DNA from: CBFFRJ01 sp963530515
Lineage (GTDB): Bacteria; Pseudomonadota; Gammaproteobacteria; Enterobacterales; Enterobacteriaceae
NCBI GenBank assembly: GCA_963530515.1
Contig: CAUSEC010000005.1
Span: forward strand, 62,001-126,000
DNA length: 64,000 nucleotides
Direction: 5' to 3'
Under the pieces are notes generated by a model. That model saw nothing but the letters and a program-made list of their open reading frames with translations, was not told the DNA's origin and did not search any database. The translations under genes and the position numbers were made by a program. Each line of letters starts with the position of its first letter. The stretch's first letter is position 1. This document shows, in pieces, positions 17,775 through 27,099 of this stretch.

Positions 17775-18419
17775 TCAATGGCGCAGCAGCATGGCAACGA
17801 TCATCAGTACGCCAAATCCGCTGAGGATGCCGCCTGCCATGCGTTCAATAATGTGAATGCAGGAAGACATTCGCGTTTGCACCACTGAGAGCCCGACGAA
17901 ACCCGCCACGACAAGATTCCATATCAGCACCATGACGCTCATCCATATGCCGGAGAAAATCTGCTGAGGAAGCGTCACGCCCGCGCCCAGAATCGACGTC
18001 ATCAGTGCCAGGTAGAAAAGCGCATTTTTGGGGTTGAGCAACGCGGAGCCAAGCCCCAGCAGGCATTGCTTGCGCAGCGTAGGTCGGCTTTGCGCCGTCG
18101 CACTGAAAGCCATGTCCTGCTTACGGCTGCGTAAAAGGTGGCTGCCAATCCATATCAGATAGAGCGCACCGGCGATTTCAATCAGCCTGAAAAGCAACGC
18201 GTGGGATTGCAGCATATTCCAGCCAAAGAGCGCGAGGACAATGTACAACGCATTGCCGAGCGCAATACCAACGCCAATCCCTGCACTTCCCCGCAGGCGA
18301 TAGCGGATAGCGTAGCCCGCCTGCAGGAAGAAATCGGGGCCTGGGCTGATGAGTGCCACAAAGTGTGACAACGCGAGAAGCGGAAACGCGGCGGGAATAA
18401 AATAAGCAATGAATGACAT
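17775..18419 (-). CDS. LysE/RhtB-family amino-acid exporter
   Basis: The 214-residue protein is an inner-membrane exporter of the LysE/RhtB superfamily with about six hydrophobic segments. The family signature ALISPGPDFFLQAGYAIRYR is near residue 20-40, and LGLGSALLNPKNALFYLAL near 120-140. Members export amino acids such as homoserine, threonine or lysine; the substrate here is unknown. The frame could begin 27 bp upstream, but MSFIAYFIPAAFP with GAGGTCGCT before it fits better. It lies 45 bp after an AraC-type regulator on the same strand, which probably controls it. E. coli has yfgH and yfgI at this place, so this is an accessory pair. Confidence 0.8.
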   Translation of the reverse strand: MSFIAYFIPAAFPLLALSHFVALISPGPDFFLQAGYAIRYRLRGSAGIGVGIALGNALYIVLALFGWNMLQSHALLFRLIEIAGALYLIWIGSHLLRSRKQDMAFSATAQSRPTLRKQCLLGLGSALLNPKNALFYLALMTSILGAGVTLPQQIFSGIWMSVMVLIWNLVVAGFVGLSVVQTRMSSCIHIIERMAGGILSGFGVLMIVAMLLRH

Positions 18420-18464
18420 AGCGACCTCGGCGAAAAAGAAGGTCACTGTAGTAAAAGCACTGCG

Positions 18465-19271
18465 CTATTTATTGTCGGATATTGATCGCGCCCGCGCGTA
18501 CTGGCGCGGCGTTGAAGCGGTAAAACTCACAAAGGTGCGGTGAAAGTGGCTTTGATCCGCAAAACCGCTTTGATAACCCACATCAATGATATCGCCCCCC
18601 GCACGCAGCCGGGATTTAGCAAATTCGATACGGGCGTTATTCAACCAGGCGCCCGGCGTCAGGCCTGTCGCCTGTTTAAACTGACGGATGAGCGTTTCTT
18701 TGCGCAGTGAATACTGTCCAGCCAGCCCGTCGAGCGTGGGCGCCACGGTAAAATCGGCCTGTAATGCCGACTGCATCTCATGAAATTCGCTTTGACGCTG
18801 AGGGACGATCGAGAGGCCGGGCATCTTCACGAGCAGTCCACGTACGGCATCAGGCAGGTATTCAGTCCGATCGCTACCCATCAATTCAATGACCCGCAGG
18901 TAAGCCGCGAAGAGTTGTGGGCTACGGATGACGGTCTGCTGGCAGTCAATCATCGCCTGCGCCTCACCGCCCAGCTGTTCCACACACCACTTTTTATCGA
19001 GATAGAGCATATGATAACTGCGGGGAATTTCGGCAACCGGGTTACAGCTGTGCGCCACGTCCGGCGCTATCACAATCATCTCACCTGGCTGGAGGTGGTA
19101 TTCCCGCCCGCCACACCATGTCAGCGTTGCACCTTCAACAATGGCACCAATCGAGAGCTGCGGATGCTGATGCAGTTTATACGCCTGCGTGCTCTGCCGG
19201 GTGGAGCGTAGCTCAATCCAGGGGGCGTTGTCTGAACGCCAGAAGCCTTGTTCAATGTCTCGTGCTGTCAC
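18465..19271 (-). CDS. AraC-family transcriptional regulator
   Basis: A 268-residue regulator with an N-terminal cupin-like ligand domain (about residues 1-150, with HQHPQLSIGAIVEG and PGEMIVIAPDVAHSCNP) and a C-terminal pair of AraC helix-turn-helix motifs (about 165-265, with LAGQYSLRKETLIRQFKQ and YQSGFADQSHFHRTF). The start is GTG with GGGAG six bases upstream. It sits directly upstream of the LysE-type exporter on the same strand, so an amino acid or similar small molecule is a plausible inducer. The ligand is not evident. Confidence 0.82.
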   Translation of the reverse strand: MTARDIEQGFWRSDNAPWIELRSTRQSTQAYKLHQHPQLSIGAIVEGATLTWCGGREYHLQPGEMIVIAPDVAHSCNPVAEIPRSYHMLYLDKKWCVEQLGGEAQAMIDCQQTVIRSPQLFAAYLRVIELMGSDRTEYLPDAVRGLLVKMPGLSIVPQRQSEFHEMQSALQADFTVAPTLDGLAGQYSLRKETLIRQFKQATGLTPGAWLNNARIEFAKSRLRAGGDIIDVGYQSGFADQSHFHRTFVSFTASTPRQYARARSISDNK

Positions 19272-19330
19272 AGCATCTCCCGCCCCTGTTCCATGAAAGT
19301 ATTCATACTATGCCGCCCATCCAAAATAAA

Positions 19331-19352
19331 AAACCCTCTAAAAAGAGGGTTT
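19331..19352 (-). terminator. Intrinsic terminator of guaBA
   Basis: AAACCCTCTAAAAAGAGGGTTT is a perfect 8-10 bp stem 20 bp after the guaA stop; the adjoining A-rich run gives a U-tract on the minus strand. It may also stop the opposite strand. Confidence 0.88.
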
Positions 19353-19372
19353 GGCAGTCGCTTAAGTCGGGC

Positions 19373-20950
19373 TTATTCCCACTCAATCGTCGCTGGCGGC
19401 TTACCGCTGATGTCATACACCACGCGGGAGATACCGTTCACTTCGTTGATGATGCGGTTGGAGACACGGCCGAGGAAATCGTACGGCAGGTGTGCCCAGT
19501 GCGCGGTCATAAAGTCAATAGTTTCAACAGCACGCAGGGAAACAACCCAGTCGTACTTACGGCCATCGCCCATCACGCCAACGGAACGTACCGGCAGGAA
19601 AACGGTGAAGGCCTGACTGACTTTATTGTACAGGTCAGCTTTATGCAGCTCTTCGATGAAGATAGCATCGGCACGACGCAGCAGGTCGCAGTACTCTTTC
19701 TTCACTTCACCCAGTACGCGCACGCCCAGACCTGGCCCCGGGAACGGGTGACGGTACAGCATGTTGTACGGCAGGCCAAGCTCCAGACCAATTTTGCGCA
19801 CTTCGTCTTTGAACAGCTCACGCAGCGGTTCAACCAGACCCATCTTCATCTCTTTCGGCAGGCCGCCCACGTTGTGGTGAGATTTGATGACGTGCGCTTT
19901 ACCGGTTGCAGAGGCCGCAGACTCGATCACGTCAGGGTAGATGGTGCCCTGCGCCAGCCACTTCACGTCTTCCAGCTTCAGCGCCTCTTCGTCGAACACT
20001 TCCACGAACACGCGGCCGATGATTTTACGTTTGGCTTCCGGATCGTTCTCGCCTTTCAGCGCGTCCAGGAAGCGCTGCTCGCCTTCCACGTGAACGATGT
20101 TCAGACCGAAGTGGTCGCCAAACATGTCCATAACCTGCTGGGCTTCGTTCAGACGCAGCAGACCGTTGTCCACGAACACGCAGGTCAGGTTTTTGCCGAT
20201 GGCGCGGTGCAGCAGCATCGCGGTCACGGAGGAGTCCACGCCGCCTGAGAGGCCGAGAATTACCTTGTCATCGCCAACCTGCTGGCGGATACGCTCAACG
20301 GCGTCGTCGATGATTTTTGCCGGGGTCCACAGGGCTTCACACTGGCAGATGTCACGCACGAAGCGCTCCAGCATGCGCATACCCTGACGGGTGTGGGTCA
20401 CTTCCGGGTGGAACTGCACGCCGTAGAAGCGTTTTTCTTCGTTCGCCATGATGGCGAACGGACAGCTTTCGGTGCTGGCAACGGTCACGAAGTCAGACGG
20501 GATGGCGGTAACTTTGTCGCCGTGGCTCATCCACACGTCCAGCAGCGGTTTGCCGTCTGCGGTCAGGGAGTCTTCGATACCGCGCACCAGCGCGCTGTCG
20601 GTGACGACTTCTACCTGTGCGTAGCCAAACTCACGCTCGTTGGAGCCTTCTACGTGGCCGCCCAGCTGCATTGCCATGGTCTGCATACCGTAGCAAACGC
20701 CGAATACAGGCACGCCAGCTTCGAACACGTACTGCGGCGCGCGCGGGCTGTTCTCTTCGGTGGTGCTTTCCGGGCCGCCGGACAGGATGATGCCGCTTGG
20801 ATTGAATTCGCGAATCTGTGCTTCCGTGACATCCCACGCCCACAGCTCACAGTAAACGCCCAGTTCACGTACGCGACGCGCCACCAGCTGAGTGTACTGA
20901 GAACCGAAGTCCAGGATGAGAATGCGATGTTTATGAATGTTTTCCGTCAT
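19373..20950 (-). CDS. guaA: GuaA, GMP synthetase (glutamine-hydrolysing)
   Basis: GuaA aminates XMP to GMP with ATP and glutamine. The 525-residue protein is a fusion of a class I glutamine amidotransferase (residues about 8-205, with catalytic Cys in FGVCYGMQTMA and the His/Glu pair in GVQFHPEVTHT) and an ATP pyrophosphatase domain (from about 210, PP-loop LGLSGGVDSSV), ending in the dimerisation domain (PATIEWE at the C-terminus). It follows guaB by 67 bp, as the second gene of guaBA. Confidence 0.98.
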   Translation of the reverse strand: MTENIHKHRILILDFGSQYTQLVARRVRELGVYCELWAWDVTEAQIREFNPSGIILSGGPESTTEENSPRAPQYVFEAGVPVFGVCYGMQTMAMQLGGHVEGSNEREFGYAQVEVVTDSALVRGIEDSLTADGKPLLDVWMSHGDKVTAIPSDFVTVASTESCPFAIMANEEKRFYGVQFHPEVTHTRQGMRMLERFVRDICQCEALWTPAKIIDDAVERIRQQVGDDKVILGLSGGVDSSVTAMLLHRAIGKNLTCVFVDNGLLRLNEAQQVMDMFGDHFGLNIVHVEGEQRFLDALKGENDPEAKRKIIGRVFVEVFDEEALKLEDVKWLAQGTIYPDVIESAASATGKAHVIKSHHNVGGLPKEMKMGLVEPLRELFKDEVRKIGLELGLPYNMLYRHPFPGPGLGVRVLGEVKKEYCDLLRRADAIFIEELHKADLYNKVSQAFTVFLPVRSVGVMGDGRKYDWVVSLRAVETIDFMTAHWAHLPYDFLGRVSNRIINEVNGISRVVYDISGKPPATIEWE

Positions 20951-20986
20951 TGACGCTAATTCCGAGGCAAGTGAAACAAAAACAGA

Positions 20987-21008
20987 GCGCCCGGCTGAAG
21001 CCGGGCGC
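20987..21008 (-). terminator. Hairpin in the guaB-guaA gap
   Basis: GCGCCCGGCT-GA-AGCCGGGCGC is a perfect 10-bp stem nine bases after the guaB stop, followed on the minus strand by TCTGTTTTTG. It looks like a partial terminator or 3'-end stabiliser inside the guaBA operon. Confidence 0.65.
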
Positions 21009-21017
21009 GGAAACTTA

Positions 21018-22484
21018 TCAGGAGCCCAGACGGTAGTTCGGGGACTCTTTGGTGATCGTCACGTCGTGAACGTGGCTCTCCTGGATACCCGCACCGCTGA
21101 TGCGTACGAATTCCGCTTTAGTACGCAGCAGGTCAATGGTACCACAGCCGGTCAGACCCATACAGGAGCGCAGGCCGCCCATCTGCTGGTGAATGATCTC
21201 TTTCAGACGGCCTTTATAGGCAACGCGACCTTCGATGCCTTCCGGCACCAGTTTGTCAGCGGCGTTATCGGTCTGGAAGTAACGGTCAGAGGAGCCTTTT
21301 GACATCGCGCCCAGGGAGCCCATGCCGCGGTAAGATTTGTAAGAACGACCCTGGTAGAGTTCGATTTCACCCGGGGATTCTTCGGTACCGGCCAGCATGG
21401 AGCCTACCATTACGGCAGCTGCGCCCGCGGCGATCGCTTTGGCGATGTCGCCAGAGAAGCGGATACCGCCGTCAGCGATAACCGGAATACCGGTGCCTTC
21501 CAGCGCTTCAACCGCGTCAGAAACCGCAGTGATCTGCGGAACACCTACGCCGGTCACGATACGGGTGGTACAGATTGAGCCAGGGCCGATACCTACTTTA
21601 ACCGCGCTGCAACCGGCATCTGCCAGTGCACGTGCACCTGCGCCCGTGGCCACGTTACCGCCGATGATTTGCAGATCCGGGTATTTTGCACGGGTATCAC
21701 GAATACGTTGCAGAACGCCTTCGGAGTGACCGTGAGAGGAATCAATCAGCAGGACGTCAACGCCTGCTGCAACCAGCGCATCAACACGCTCTTCGTTACC
21801 TGCACCTGCACCAACCGCAGCACCCACACGCAGACGGCCATGCTCATCTTTACAGGCATTCGGTTTACGTTCTGCTTTCTGGAAGTCTTTCACGGTGATC
21901 ATGCCGCGCAGGTGGAAGCTGTCGTCCACAACCAGCGCTTTTTCAACGCGTTTTTCATGCATTTTCGCGAAGACAACGTCACGGGTTTCACCTTCACGCA
22001 CGGTCACCAGACGCTCTTTCGGCGTCATGTAGACGCTAACCGGCTGGTTCAGGTCGGTCACGAAACGCACGTCACGACCGGTGATAATGCCCACCAGTTC
22101 GTAATCTTCGGTCACGACCGGGTAACCGGCAAAACCATTACGCTCGGTCAGCGCTTTGACTTCGTGCAGCGTGGTGGTTGGCAGAACGGTCTGCGGGTCG
22201 GTCACAATACCGGATTCATGTTTCTTAACGCGGCGGACTTCTTCAGCCTGGCGCTCGATAGACATGTTTTTGTGGATAAAGCCGATGCCACCTTCCTGTG
22301 CCAGGGCAATTGCCAGGCGCGCTTCGGTTACAGTGTCCATGGCTGCAGAGAGCATAGGAATGTTCAGGCGAATGGATTTAGTGAGCTGAGTACTCAGATC
22401 GGCAGTATTCGGCAGAACGGTTGAATGAGCGGGAACAAGGAGGACGTCGTCAAACGTCAGGGCTTCTTTAGCGATACGTAGCAT
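21018..22484 (-). CDS. guaB: GuaB, IMP dehydrogenase
   Basis: GuaB oxidises IMP to XMP with NAD+, the committed step to guanine nucleotides. The 488-residue protein is a TIM barrel split by a CBS-domain pair (about residues 95-205), with the catalytic loop GIGPGSICTTRIVTGVGVPQ near 300-315 and the flap RGMGSLGAMSKGSSDRYF near 410-425. The start at 22484 gives MLRIAKEALTFDDVLLVPAH, the E. coli N-terminus; the frame is open 45 bp further but no relative has that extension. First gene of guaBA. Confidence 0.98.
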   Translation of the reverse strand: MLRIAKEALTFDDVLLVPAHSTVLPNTADLSTQLTKSIRLNIPMLSAAMDTVTEARLAIALAQEGGIGFIHKNMSIERQAEEVRRVKKHESGIVTDPQTVLPTTTLHEVKALTERNGFAGYPVVTEDYELVGIITGRDVRFVTDLNQPVSVYMTPKERLVTVREGETRDVVFAKMHEKRVEKALVVDDSFHLRGMITVKDFQKAERKPNACKDEHGRLRVGAAVGAGAGNEERVDALVAAGVDVLLIDSSHGHSEGVLQRIRDTRAKYPDLQIIGGNVATGAGARALADAGCSAVKVGIGPGSICTTRIVTGVGVPQITAVSDAVEALEGTGIPVIADGGIRFSGDIAKAIAAGAAAVMVGSMLAGTEESPGEIELYQGRSYKSYRGMGSLGAMSKGSSDRYFQTDNAADKLVPEGIEGRVAYKGRLKEIIHQQMGGLRSCMGLTGCGTIDLLRTKAEFVRISGAGIQESHVHDVTITKESPNYRLGS

Positions 22485-22527
22485 GGGCAATATCTCTGAC
22501 CTGGGGGTGGTTAAATATTGCCGTGGC

Positions 22528-22553
22528 ATTATACAGAGCGTAACCGATTGCTA
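22528..22553 (-). promoter_or_regulatory. guaBA promoter -10 and possible PurR site
   Basis: TATAAT occurs on the minus strand at 22528-22533, 44 bp before guaB. Just upstream, TAGCAATCGGTTACGC (22538-22553) resembles a weak PurR box (about 10 of 16 positions), as proposed for E. coli guaBA. Confidence 0.45.
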
Positions 22554-22645
22554 CCACATTTTTTTGATAAAAAAACTTGCGCTCATCGCCAGGCGGGTTA
22601 CTATCGAACGAATAACCTGCTGATTTAGAATTTGATCCAGCTCAC

Positions 22646-24001
22646 ATGTTACCTTCCCAAAGCCCCGCAATTTTTACCGTAAGCCGCCTTAATTCCACGG
22701 TTCGTAGTCTGCTGGAACGCGAAATGGGCCAGGTATGGATCACGGGCGAAATTTCCAATTTCTCGCAGCCTTCCTCCGGTCACTGGTATTTCACTCTAAA
22801 AGATGACACCGCCCAGGTGCGTGGTGCCATGTTCCGTAACAGCAACCGTCGGGTGACGTTTCGTCCTCAGCATGGCCAACAGGTGCTGGTCCGCGCCTCG
22901 GTCACGCTGTACGACCCGCGCGGCGATTACCAGATAATCGTTGAGAGCATGCAGCCTGCGGGCGAAGGCCTGTTGCAACAGAAATATGAGCAACTGAAAG
23001 CGGCGCTTTCCGCTGAAGGCCTGTTCGATCAGCAATTCAAACAGCCTTTGCCCTCCCCCGCCACCTGCGTTGGCGTGGTGACCTCAAAAACCGGGGCCGC
23101 CCTGCACGACATTTTGCACGTGCTTAAACGCCGTGATCCGTCGTTGCCGGTGGTGATTTACCCCACCCCGGTCCAGGGGGACGACGCCCCCGCGCAAATT
23201 GTTCGCGCCATTGAACTGGCAAATACTCGCCAGGAGTGTGACGTCCTGATTGTCGGTCGTGGCGGTGGTTCGCTGGAAGATCTGTGGAGCTTTAACGACG
23301 AACGGGTGGCGCGTGCCATTTTTGCAAGCCGCATCCCGGTGGTAAGCGCCGTGGGCCATGAAACGGATGTCACCATCGCCGATTTCGTGGCGGATTTACG
23401 CGCTCCCACGCCCTCCGCAGCCGCCGAAATGGTCAGCCGTAATCAGACAGAGCTGGCGCGTCAGATTCAGTCCGCGCAGCAGAGGCTGGAAATGGCGATG
23501 GATTTTTACCTGGCCAATCGTACGCGCCGTTTCACACAGATTCATCACCGCTTGCAGCAACAGCATCCGCAGCTGCGTTTAGCACGCCAGCAGACCATTC
23601 TGGAACGTTTACAACAAAGAATGCGCAATGCGCTGGACACGCAGTTCCGTCAGGCATCGACGCGTCAGCAGCGCTTAACCCAGCGCCTGAACGCGCAAAA
23701 CCCGCAGCCCAAAATTCACCGGGCGCAAACGCGAGTTCAGCAGCTTGAGTTTCGGCTGGCTCAGGCCATTCAGTTGCGCATGAGTCAGACCCGTGAACGT
23801 TTTGGTACCGCCATCACGCATCTTGAAGCCGTCAGCCCGCTGGCGACACTTTCCCGTGGTTACAGCGTGACAACGGCCAGCGATGGCAAGGTGCTCAAAC
23901 AAATCACGCAGGTGCATCAAGGCGATATGCTGACTACCCGCGTCAAAGATGGCTGGCTGGAAAGCGAAGTGATCAACATCATCCCGGCGAAAAAAGCCTA
24001 A
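22646..24001 (+). CDS. xseA: XseA, exodeoxyribonuclease VII large subunit
   Basis: XseA is the catalytic subunit of exonuclease VII, which degrades single-stranded DNA together with several XseB subunits. The 451-residue protein has an N-terminal OB fold (about 10-105, with GEISNFSQPSSGHWYFTLKD), the nuclease domain (about 125-320, with VGVVTSKTGAALHDIL, GRGGGSLEDLWSFNDE and SAVGHETDVTIADFVAD), a long coiled coil rich in Gln and Arg (about 260-400), and a C-terminal segment with LSRGYSVT. It is divergent from guaBA. Confidence 0.97.
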   Translation: MLPSQSPAIFTVSRLNSTVRSLLEREMGQVWITGEISNFSQPSSGHWYFTLKDDTAQVRGAMFRNSNRRVTFRPQHGQQVLVRASVTLYDPRGDYQIIVESMQPAGEGLLQQKYEQLKAALSAEGLFDQQFKQPLPSPATCVGVVTSKTGAALHDILHVLKRRDPSLPVVIYPTPVQGDDAPAQIVRAIELANTRQECDVLIVGRGGGSLEDLWSFNDERVARAIFASRIPVVSAVGHETDVTIADFVADLRAPTPSAAAEMVSRNQTELARQIQSAQQRLEMAMDFYLANRTRRFTQIHHRLQQQHPQLRLARQQTILERLQQRMRNALDTQFRQASTRQQRLTQRLNAQNPQPKIHRAQTRVQQLEFRLAQAIQLRMSQTRERFGTAITHLEAVSPLATLSRGYSVTTASDGKVLKQITQVHQGDMLTTRVKDGWLESEVINIIPAKKA

Positions 24002-24032
24002 AAAAATGCCGCATCTGAGTGCGGCATTTTTA
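24001..24032. terminator. Bidirectional terminator between xseA and yfgJ
   Basis: AAATGCCGCA-TCTGAG-TGCGGCATTT is a 10-bp stem with A-rich left and T-rich right flanks (TTTTTATTT). It overlaps the xseA stop and ends two bases before the yfgJ stop, so it can serve both convergent genes. Confidence 0.9.
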
Positions 24033-24034
24033 TT

Positions 24035-24250
24035 TCAGAGCGGGACAAACTCCACCCGTTTTTTCGATATCAATCCATGGCCATGCTGGCAGAAATAATC
24101 TATGGCACCACAGGCTTTCAGGATTTCTAAAGGCTGATGGCAATCAGGGCACAGCGCGTTGACCGGATAATCTTTATCGCAGCCAAAGCAGTGCGCATGC
24201 GTGCCGACCAGTTCGAGCGGGTTATGGCAGGTTGGGCATTTAAGTTCCAT
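24035..24250 (-). CDS. yfgJ: YfgJ, zinc-ribbon protein
   Basis: A 71-residue cytoplasmic protein with three pairs of zinc-binding cysteines: CPTC near residue 5-8, CFGC near 21-24, and CPDC near 34-37, then a C-terminal CGAIDYFCQHGHG segment. It matches E. coli YfgJ in length and cysteine pattern. Its function is unknown; zinc ribbons of this kind often bind nucleic acid or proteins. It lies 59 bp downstream of der on the same strand, but a GC-rich hairpin (CCCGGC...GCCGGG, about 24275-24298) lies in the gap. Confidence 0.88.
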   Translation of the reverse strand: MELKCPTCHNPLELVGTHAHCFGCDKDYPVNALCPDCHQPLEILKACGAIDYFCQHGHGLISKKRVEFVPL

Positions 24251-24308
24251 ACAACTCCTCCCAAAGTTTTGCTTCCCGGCAGGCGATGAACCGGCCGGGC
24301 ACTAAAAC

Positions 24309-25787
24309 TTACTTACCTTTTTTAATGTGCTTAATCAAACGCTTACGCTTACGCATCTGGTTCGGCGTCAGGGTGTTACGTTTGTTGGCAAACGGGTTCT
24401 CGCCTTCCTTGAACTGAATGCGGATAGGCGTACCCATCACGTCCAGTGACTTGCGGAAGTAGTTCATCAGGTAACGTTTGTACGAATCCGGCAGATCTTT
24501 GACCTGGTTGCCGTGAATCACGACGATCGGCGGGTTGTAACCACCGGCATGGGCGTATTTCAGTTTCACGCGACGACCACGAACCAGCGGCGGCTGGTGA
24601 TCTTCTTCCGCCATGGTCATGATGCGGGTCAGCATTGCGGTGCTCACGCGACGTGTGGAGCTGTCATAAGCTTCGCGAACGGATTCGAACAGATTACCCA
24701 CGCCGCTGCCGTGCAGTGCGGAGATAAAGTGCACGCGGGCAAAGTCGATGAAGCCCAGACGGAAGTCGAGGGTCTCTTTCACCTGCTCACGTACTTCGTT
24801 GCTCAGGCCATCCCACTTGTTCACCACAATGACCAGTGAGCGCCCACTATTGAGGATAAAGCCGAGCAGCGAGAGGTCCTGATCGGAGATGCCTTCACGG
24901 GCATCAATCACCAGCATCACGACGTTAGCGTCTTCGATCGCCTGCAGCGTCTTGATAACCGAGAATTTCTCTACCGTTTCGGTAATTTTTCCACGTTTAC
25001 GCACGCCCGCTGTGTCGATAAGCACGTACTCACGCTCGTCACGCTGCATCGGAATGTAGATGCTGTCACGAGTCGTACCCGGCATGTCGTAAACGACCAC
25101 GCGATCTTCGCCGAGAATGCGGTTGGTTAGTGTAGACTTACCGACATTCGGACGACCAACAATCGCGAGCTTAATCGGCAGATCCTGCGGGTTGAAGGTA
25201 TCTTCTTCTTCCTCTGGCTCTTCACCATTCTGCTCTGCTTCGAACTGCGCCCAGTACTCAGCGTCTTCATCCACTTCTTCTTGCGGGTCGATTTCATCCA
25301 TCCACGGCAGCAACACGTGCTCCAGCAGACTCAGCACGCCACGCCCATGGGAAGCCGCGATCGGATGAATTTCACCTAACCCTAAGGAATAGAAATCGAT
25401 AATGGCCTGATCGGGATCGAGGCCATCGGTTTTGTTCGCCACCAGGAACGTAGGTTTTTGACGAGAACGCAGGTGTTTAGCAATGGCTTCATCGGCAGGC
25501 ATCAGACCCGCGCGTGCATCTACCATAAACAGCACCACATCTGCTTCTTCAATCGCCAGCAGCGATTGCGCCGCCATACGCGTTTCGACACCGTCTTCGG
25601 TGCCATCAATACCGCCCGTGTCGATACAGATAAATTCGCGACCTTCGACTTCTGCACGACCGTACTTACGGTCACGGGTCAGCCCCGGAAAATCCGCTAC
25701 CAGCGCATCACGGGTGCGTGTTAAACGGTTAAAAAGCGTGGATTTTCCAACGTTAGGGCGCCCGACCAGCGCGACCACAGGTATCAT
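24309..25787 (-). CDS. der: Der (EngA), tandem-GTPase ribosome assembly factor
   Basis: Der is an essential GTPase for 50S subunit maturation. The 492-residue protein has two Era-like GTPase domains in tandem, each opening with GRPNVGKSTL (residues about 8-18 and 212-222), with DFPGLTRDRKYG / DMPGTTRDSIYIP switch regions, NKTDGLD / NKWDGLS guanine-specificity motifs, an acidic linker (EEVDEDAEYWAQFEAEQNGE, about 170-195), and a C-terminal KH-like domain ending in a basic tail (RKRKRLIKHIKKGK). It follows bamB on the same strand. Confidence 0.98.
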   Translation of the reverse strand: MIPVVALVGRPNVGKSTLFNRLTRTRDALVADFPGLTRDRKYGRAEVEGREFICIDTGGIDGTEDGVETRMAAQSLLAIEEADVVLFMVDARAGLMPADEAIAKHLRSRQKPTFLVANKTDGLDPDQAIIDFYSLGLGEIHPIAASHGRGVLSLLEHVLLPWMDEIDPQEEVDEDAEYWAQFEAEQNGEEPEEEEDTFNPQDLPIKLAIVGRPNVGKSTLTNRILGEDRVVVYDMPGTTRDSIYIPMQRDEREYVLIDTAGVRKRGKITETVEKFSVIKTLQAIEDANVVMLVIDAREGISDQDLSLLGFILNSGRSLVIVVNKWDGLSNEVREQVKETLDFRLGFIDFARVHFISALHGSGVGNLFESVREAYDSSTRRVSTAMLTRIMTMAEEDHQPPLVRGRRVKLKYAHAGGYNPPIVVIHGNQVKDLPDSYKRYLMNYFRKSLDVMGTPIRIQFKEGENPFANKRNTLTPNQMRKRKRLIKHIKKGK

Positions 25788-25858
25788 GTTAAAGCCTCAT
25801 TACTTAGAATTCGAAAACCATGAACGCCGCAAAACATGCGACGCTTTAAAACAGTAAA

Positions 25859-25881
25859 ACGGCCCCTGCAACAGGAGCCGT
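25859..25881 (-). terminator. Hairpin between bamB and der
   Basis: ACGGCCCCTG-CAA-CAGGAGCCGT is a 10-bp stem with one mismatch, 30 bp after the bamB stop. On the minus strand it is followed by TTTTACTGTTTT, so it may terminate part of the bamB transcripts before der. Confidence 0.65.
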
Positions 25882-25910
25882 CTTCGGACGAATGACTGAC
25901 TACGTCTGAA

Positions 25911-27089
25911 TTAGCGCGTAATAGAGTACAGTGTACCGTCTTTCGCCTGGATGAGCAGTTTGCCATCAGCAACGACAGGATCGGTCAGGAAACCGGAACT
26001 GTCCACTTTTTGCTGTGCCACAAAGTGACCATCTTCGACGTTGATCCAGTGCATGTAGCCTTCGCTGTCACCCGTAACAATGTAACCATTGTACAACACA
26101 GGAGAGGTCAGGTTACGGTGCAACAGATCGCTTTGCGTCCACAGGGTCACACCACCGTCGGTGGTCAACGCCAGCACGCGATCGTTCTGGTCAATCATAT
26201 AGATACGGTTGCCATCAACGATGAAGTCGCTGACTGAGCCCAGTTCACGTTTCCACATGATCTGACCGCTGCGCAGATCCAGCGCCGTCAGGTTACCGTT
26301 GTAGGCGAGTGCATAAGCAACACCGTTTACAATAACTGGCGTGGTATCGACATCGCTAAGGCGATCGATTTCTGTCGGCCCGGTGGCCTGAGAAATACGC
26401 TGCTGCCAGATTAACTGGCCCTGCTGCATGAGAACCGCACTGACACGACCGTTATCGCCGCCCACAATGGCTGCGCCAAAAGCAGTCGCCGGGGCAGATT
26501 CGCCACGCAGAGACAGAGACGGCATATCCAGGTTAACGGTCCACTTAATGACACCGGTACCTTCGTCAAGCGCCTGCAACTGACCATTGCTGGTGTGAAT
26601 TAACACAAGCCCATCGCTGACAACCGGACGGGACAGTGCTTCGCCTGCAACCTGCGTGGTCCACGCTTCAGAACCATCGCTGGTATTCAGTGCGTACACT
26701 TTCGCTTTTTCGCTGCCAACATAAACATGCGCGCCAGAAACGGTAACACCGCCAGAGAGCAATGCCGGGCTGGTGGAGAACCAACCTGATTTCTCAGCCA
26801 GGTTCACGGACCAGACTTCTTTGCCGTCGCTTTCGCTAACCGCTTTCACCGTACCGTGACGGTCGGCGGCATAGACCACACCGCTCGCCAGCGCAGGATG
26901 CAAATTCGAGTAGAAATCACCAATACCGTTTCCTACCGAGGTGCTCCATGCGGTAGTCGGGGTAAACTGGTTTTCAACCGTCGGCAGAGGAGACATTTTG
27001 ACAACATCTTCTTCGCCATTAAACAGGGAACAACCGCTCAGTAAGGTGACGGACAGCAGCCCAGGCAGAAGTAATTTACGCAATTGCAT
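25911..27089 (-). CDS. bamB: BamB, outer-membrane assembly lipoprotein
   Basis: BamB is the beta-propeller lipoprotein of the BAM complex that inserts outer-membrane beta-barrels. The 392-residue protein has a lipoprotein signal peptide with lipobox LLSGC (lipidated Cys20, followed by Ser, so outer-membrane sorted) and PQQ-like repeats forming an eight-bladed propeller (recurrent segments such as SDGKEVWSVNLAEK, DGSEAWTTQVAGE, GTGVIKWTVNLD, RSGQIMWKRELG). Length is the same as E. coli. It lies 10 bp after yfgM in the der cluster. Confidence 0.97.
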   Translation of the reverse strand: MQLRKLLLPGLLSVTLLSGCSLFNGEEDVVKMSPLPTVENQFTPTTAWSTSVGNGIGDFYSNLHPALASGVVYAADRHGTVKAVSESDGKEVWSVNLAEKSGWFSTSPALLSGGVTVSGAHVYVGSEKAKVYALNTSDGSEAWTTQVAGEALSRPVVSDGLVLIHTSNGQLQALDEGTGVIKWTVNLDMPSLSLRGESAPATAFGAAIVGGDNGRVSAVLMQQGQLIWQQRISQATGPTEIDRLSDVDTTPVIVNGVAYALAYNGNLTALDLRSGQIMWKRELGSVSDFIVDGNRIYMIDQNDRVLALTTDGGVTLWTQSDLLHRNLTSPVLYNGYIVTGDSEGYMHWINVEDGHFVAQQKVDSSGFLTDPVVADGKLLIQAKDGTLYSITR

Positions 27090-27099
27090 CGGGTCCCTC

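Noticed and set aside
19118..20248. 376-codon plus-strand frame across guaA
   Set aside because: Antisense to guaA and to the AraC gene; no ribosome site and no recognisable domain.
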